Positions 21,111 through 24,489 of a stretch of 24,489 nt of DNA are shown here, piece by piece. Numbering within the stretch: position 1 is the stretch's first letter; the number at the start of each line of letters is the position of its first letter. The notes beneath the pieces are model-generated. The model had not been told where the DNA came from, made no database searches, and was given only the letters and a program-made list of their open reading frames with translations. This DNA comes from JBBQER01 sp052148155 (GTDB lineage: Bacteria; Actinomycetota; Acidimicrobiia; IMCC26256; PALSA-610): positions 1-24,489 of the forward strand of contig JBKQIY010000224.1 in assembly GCA_052148155.1 (NCBI GenBank), given 5' to 3'. Position numbers and translations under genes: made by a program.

Positions 21111-22472
21111 GTGCCACCGCGTCGCTTCCGAGACCGTCTCCGCCGCGGCGTCCGCCGACGCGGCCCTCGCGTGGCGCTCGACGTCGGCTCCGAACTCGAC
21201 GACCGGGACGCGGCGCGAGTTCGGGCGGTCATCACCGATCTCCTGCAGCGCCACGACACCGCGACCGAGCGTGCCGACGTCGCCGCGATCGCCGACGCCT
21301 ACAACGCACTGTCGGATCAGGGCCGCCTTCGATTCTTCGCGATGTTGGCTCACGATTTCTGGACCGACGCCAAAAGCGTCGACCGCGCGATCGCGACGCG
21401 GGAAGCGGCGCACGGCGAAGCGGGCCGTCGCGGAGCCGAACGTGCGCTCCGGGCTGCGCTCACACCGCCGGCGGCGCGGCTGCTGCGACTGTTCACAGGC
21501 CTCGACGACGGCGTGAAGTTTCTCGTCGACCTTCGTGGCGACGAACTCCGCATCGCCGGCGATCCCGACATCTCTACCGAAAACGCGACGGCGCTCACTG
21601 AGGTCGGCAACGAGCTCCGCATCCAGCTCGCGTCGCTGTTCGACGTCGGGCTGCTCGAGCTGCGCCGCATCACGTGGGTCGCGCCCGCAGTGCTGTTGGA
21701 AAAGCTGATCGAGTACGAAGCCGTGCACACGATCGACTCATGGACCGACCTAAAAAACCGGCTCGACTCCGACCGTCGCTGCTATGCGTTCTTCCATCCC
21801 TCGATGCCCGACGAACCGCTCGTGTTCGTGGAGATCGCGTTGACTGCGGGTACGCCGTGCCTGCTCGCTCCGCTGCTCGACGCCCACGAGCCCGACCTCG
21901 ACCCTGATCAGGCCGATACGGCAGTCTTCTATTCGATCTCGAACAGCCAGCCCGGACTCGCGGGCGTGAACCTCGGCACCGCCCTCATCGAACAGGTCGT
22001 CGAGCAGCTTCGCCGCGACCTCCCCCAGTTGGGCCACTTCGTCACGCTGTCTCCGATCCCCGGCTACCGGGCGTGGCTCGCCAAGGTGTTGCTCGAGGGC
22101 GATCTGCGCGAGCACGAACGGGCGTTGCTTCCCGCCGCGCCCGAACGTGTGCTGGCGCGACTGTCGCACGCGTCCTGGGACGCCGACGAAGCAGTCGAGC
22201 CGGCGCTGGTGGCGCTGTGCGCGCGGTACCTCACGACGATCCGGGACGGTCGCGCGCTCGATCCGGTCGCGAACTTCCATCTCGCCAACGGCGCCAAGAT
22301 CGCCCGTATCAACTGGCTCGCCGACCCGAGCCCCACCGGACGCGGACGCTCAGCCGGGCTGATGGCCAACTATCTCTACGAGCCCGACCACATTGCACGA
22401 CGAGCCGATGCCTTCGTGGCACGCGGCGAAGTCTCGATGTCGGCCCCGGTCCGGGACCTGCTCGAGAAGTAG
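21111..22472 (+). CDS. Malonyl-CoA decarboxylase
   Basis: This 453-residue protein belongs to the malonyl-CoA decarboxylase family, converting malonyl-CoA to acetyl-CoA and CO2. The helical N-terminal domain covers about residues 30-205. The acetyltransferase-like C-terminal domain shows FFHPSMPDEPLVFVEIALT near 228-245, AVFYSISNSQPGLAGVNLG near 271-289, TLSPIPGYRAWL with S314 at the catalytic serine place, VANFHLANGAKIARINWLAD with catalytic H390, and GLMANYLYEPDHI. GTG 21111 is used; an in-frame GTG at 21075 would overlap the divergent SDR. It could dispose of malonyl-CoA or regulate its level; a link to the divergent SDR/P450 operon through shared control is plausible but inferred. The start of the N-terminus is arginine-rich. 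Confidence 0.92.
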   Translation: MPPRRFRDRLRRGVRRRGPRVALDVGSELDDRDAARVRAVITDLLQRHDTATERADVAAIADAYNALSDQGRLRFFAMLAHDFWTDAKSVDRAIATREAAHGEAGRRGAERALRAALTPPAARLLRLFTGLDDGVKFLVDLRGDELRIAGDPDISTENATALTEVGNELRIQLASLFDVGLLELRRITWVAPAVLLEKLIEYEAVHTIDSWTDLKNRLDSDRRCYAFFHPSMPDEPLVFVEIALTAGTPCLLAPLLDAHEPDLDPDQADTAVFYSISNSQPGLAGVNLGTALIEQVVEQLRRDLPQLGHFVTLSPIPGYRAWLAKVLLEGDLREHERALLPAAPERVLARLSHASWDADEAVEPALVALCARYLTTIRDGRALDPVANFHLANGAKIARINWLADPSPTGRGRSAGLMANYLYEPDHIARRADAFVARGEVSMSAPVRDLLEK

Positions 22473-22498
22473 CGCTTCGCGCCAAAGGGTGGCGGGAC

Positions 22499-22504
22499 TA
22501 GCTT
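22499..22504 (+). promoter_or_regulatory. Putative leaderless -10 element of the EthD-like gene
   Basis: TAGCTT followed by eight bases and the ATG at 22513, within the 40-base gap after malonyl-CoA decarboxylase; identical in sequence to the ppgK element. A small CGCCA/TGGCG hairpin (22480-22494) precedes it. Confidence 0.5.
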
Positions 22505-22512
22505 CCGCCGCC

Positions 22513-23244
22513 ATGGAGAAACTGATCTATCTCGTGTGGGACCGGCCGAGCCGGCCCGCCGCGGACGTGCGCGCCCAGCTCATCGACGATCTCGCGCCGC
22601 AGTTGCTGGCATGCTCGCCTCGCGGCTTGCAGATCGACGTCGACGACGACGACGCGCAGGTGCCGTCGATGGTCGCGCTCCCCGACGACGAGCTTCCGGT
22701 GCGTGCGCTCGTGTCGATCTGGGTCGACATGCACGACAGCCGCCCGGCTTACGAATCGATTCTTTCCGCGGCCGGTATCCGGCGCGCCGGATATCTCGTC
22801 ACCGAGTCGCTGTACTGCGACTACGGCGACAATGAGCATGCCGGTCCCCGCGACTGGCCGGACGGGCAACGTTCGCCAGGAATTGTTGCCGTGAGCGTGT
22901 TCGACAAGCCGGTCGGCGTGAGCGATGACACCTTCTACGGCCACTGGTATGGGCATCAGTCGCCGATGTCGGAGTGGATGCAGCCGCGGACTCGCTACGT
23001 GCGCAACGCGGTCGTGCGGGCATTGACGCCCGGCGCGCCCCGGTATCGTGCGATCGTCGAAGAAGCCTGGCCTTCGCCCGAAACGCTGACCGACATCCGC
23101 AAATTCTTCGGCGCGGCCAACGCAGCCGATCTGGGCGAGCGGATCCGCATCATGCTCGACAGCACCAAATTGCTGTTCGACGCCTCGACGATGCGTAACT
23201 TCACGCTCAGCGAGTACATCCTCAAGTCCCACTCATCGGGTTAG
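22513..23244 (+). CDS. EthD-like domain protein (dimeric ferredoxin-like fold)
   Basis: The 243-residue protein looks like an EthD/Dabb-type protein, with a ferredoxin-like fold: MEKLIYLVWDRPSRPAADV opens the first half, and VSVFDKPVGVSDDTFYGHWY, GHQSPMSEWMQP, TRYVRNAVVRAL and AIVEEAWPSPETLTDI form the second, where FYGHWYGHQSPM resembles the WxxxHxPL pattern of EthD proteins. The length suggests two such domains in one chain. Family members take part in ether or aromatic catabolism or act as carriers or lyases without a well-defined chemistry. No signal peptide. The ATG is fixed by TAGCTT. Its last 12 bases overlap the end of the convergent sulfatase gene. Function is inferred weakly. Confidence 0.75.
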   Translation: MEKLIYLVWDRPSRPAADVRAQLIDDLAPQLLACSPRGLQIDVDDDDAQVPSMVALPDDELPVRALVSIWVDMHDSRPAYESILSAAGIRRAGYLVTESLYCDYGDNEHAGPRDWPDGQRSPGIVAVSVFDKPVGVSDDTFYGHWYGHQSPMSEWMQPRTRYVRNAVVRALTPGAPRYRAIVEEAWPSPETLTDIRKFFGAANAADLGERIRIMLDSTKLLFDASTMRNFTLSEYILKSHSSG

Positions 23245-24489
23245 TTCGGCGGTCTCGTAGTCGAGGAGACGTCGGTAGTTTGCCTGCAGTTCAGCGCGGC
23301 GGCCGCGGTCGTGAGCGAGATTCACAAGCTCGTGCGGATCTTCGGTCAGGTCGTACCACTCGTGTTCTTGATCGGAGAACGCGGCGTCGACGTCGTAGAG
23401 TTTGCGGCCGGGATCCTTGCCCCACAGGCCGGTCCCGGGCTTGCCTCCGCCCACGCCGTAATAGCGTGCGTATTTCGTGCGACCGTCGAAGAACCCTCGG
23501 ATCGCGTAGCGCGTGTTGTTGATCCGGTTGGTGTGCGCGGTGTCGTGCGCGAACAGCACGTGATCACGCACCGACACGGACGGCTCATCGAACACCAGTG
23601 ACAGGTCAACGCCTCGCAGGGACGGCTGCGTCGTCGGATCGACCCCGCCGAGCGCGACGATCGTGGACGCAAGGTCGACGTGGGTGCCGAGCGCGGCGGT
23701 CTGCGTTCCGGGCTCGGTGACGCCCGGAACCTTCACGACGCACGGCACGTGCATGATCTCCTCGTACACGAACGGGCCCTTCGATCTCAGACCGTGCGAG
23801 CCGCACATGTCGCCGTGGTCGGAGGTGACGATGACGACCGTGTCGTCGTATGCGCCGCTGTCCTCGAGTGCGCGTAGGACCGTGCCCAACGACGTGTCGG
23901 CCATCTGTTGGAGTTTGACGTAGTAGTCGAGGTGGCGCAGCCACGACTTCTTGTCGGAGGGATCGATGTAGCCCCACAAGCCGTGCTGCTGATCCCAGCG
24001 CCACTGTCGTTGTGCGTCGGGCTTGTCGAGGAGGTCGTCACCAAAGTTCGCCGGCAGTTCGTCGCACACTTCGTCGTAGTGGTCGGCGAACAACGGTAAA
24101 ACGTCGTCTTCTTTCCACTTTGCGTGCTCGAGGACCCGGCGCGTGCGCGCGACATCGTCGGGATGTGCGGAGCCGTACCACGGCTGATCGATCGGGTACC
24201 ACATCACGTCGTGCGGGTTGACGAGCGCGACAGTCAAGAACCACGGTTCGTCGAGCGTGGTCGCGTTGGTTCGGATCCACGAGGCGGCGTTCGACGCGAT
24301 GATCGGATCGAAGTGCACGCCGGTTCCCGCCCAGCCCATGAAGTGCCGGTCGTTGCCTTCCCAGTCGGCGAACCCGAACGCCATCATGTCGGGAGCCGGC
24401 GACTGCGAACAATGCCATTTGCCGATATAGCTGGAGCGGTAGCCGGCGTGACCCAACATCGAGCCGATCGTCGGGATCGCAGGATCGAG
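23233..24489 (-). CDS. Sulfatase family hydrolase (N-terminus beyond window)
   Basis: The protein would cleave a sulfate ester, or in some relatives a phosphonate or phosphodiester. The frame is open to the right edge: residues before the in-frame ATG at 24459 read DPAIPTIGS, followed by MLGHAGYRSSYIGKWH, the conserved sulfatase block with the active-site lysine and histidine. So the true start, with the CxPSR formylglycine site, lies outside. WFLTVALVNPHDVMWYP, VVIVTSDHGDMCGSHGL with metal-binding Asp and His, RSKGPFVYEEIMHVPCVVKV and the C-terminal KYARYYGVGG and YDLTEDPHELVNLA follow in family order. At least 418 residues are present. The substrate cannot be read. Without the missing site, activity cannot be confirmed. 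Confidence 0.93.
   Translation of the reverse strand, partial: LDPAIPTIGSMLGHAGYRSSYIGKWHCSQSPAPDMMAFGFADWEGNDRHFMGWAGTGVHFDPIIASNAASWIRTNATTLDEPWFLTVALVNPHDVMWYPIDQPWYGSAHPDDVARTRRVLEHAKWKEDDVLPLFADHYDEVCDELPANFGDDLLDKPDAQRQWRWDQQHGLWGYIDPSDKKSWLRHLDYYVKLQQMADTSLGTVLRALEDSGAYDDTVVIVTSDHGDMCGSHGLRSKGPFVYEEIMHVPCVVKVPGVTEPGTQTAALGTHVDLASTIVALGGVDPTTQPSLRGVDLSLVFDEPSVSVRDHVLFAHDTAHTNRINNTRYAIRGFFDGRTKYARYYGVGGGKPGTGLWGKDPGRKLYDVDAAFSDQEHEWYDLTEDPHELVNLAHDRGRRAELQANYRRLLDYETAELTR

Noticed and set aside
1..24489. Mobile element, prophage, CRISPR array or toxin-antitoxin system
   Set aside because: No transposase, integrase, repeat-spacer unit, terminal repeats or small paired toxin/antitoxin genes were recognised anywhere in the window.

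Overview
The window reads as chromosomal DNA from a high-GC actinobacterium, most likely a member of the Acidimicrobiia or a related uncultured lineage. This is inferred from the strong G/C bias at third codon positions, frequent GTG starts, a polyphosphate glucokinase very like the mycobacterial enzyme, and many genes with a TAsNNT hexamer 6-8 bases before the start codon, the layout expected of leaderless actinobacterial mRNAs. No tRNA, rRNA, CRISPR array, transposase or integrase was seen. Both ends cut genes: metG on the left and a sulfatase on the right.

Left third (1-7100): the N-terminal part of methionyl-tRNA synthetase, a CitE-like CoA-ester lyase, a metallo-beta-lactamase-fold hydrolase, a gene-poor gap of about 600 bases with a large hairpin, a rhodanese-like protein lacking its cysteine, a split-barrel flavin/F420-type protein, a thioredoxin-fold-like hypothetical protein, a secreted NlpC/P60 cell-wall hydrolase, and an esterase fused to a thioredoxin domain.

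Middle (7100-15500): sugar metabolism. A GH15 glycosidase lies divergent to an operon of polyphosphate glucokinase (ppgK) and short-type 6-phosphogluconate dehydrogenase (gnd). Glucose-6-phosphate dehydrogenase (zwf) follows a few kilobases later. Together they could take glucose released from trehalose or glucans through glucose-6-phosphate and 6-phosphogluconate to ribulose-5-phosphate, with 6-phosphogluconolactonase not seen here. Between them are a tandem YbjQ-domain protein, two hypothetical or membrane proteins and a RidA-family protein.

Right third (14086-24489): a tightly packed minus-strand run of six genes (SDR, SDR, cytochrome P450, NTF2-like protein, a PAP2-kinase-flippase membrane fusion, zwf). 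The first four are joined by 4-base stop/start overlaps. Divergent from it, only 23 bases away, is malonyl-CoA decarboxylase, followed by an EthD-like protein whose end overlaps the convergent sulfatase.

The most interesting items are the repeated leaderless promoter signature, the overlapping divergent -10 elements at about 21100, the three-domain PAP2-kinase-flippase protein with an altered phosphatase catalytic motif, its coupling to an SDR/P450 operon, and the esterase-thioredoxin fusion. No wholly new defence or mobile system was recognised.
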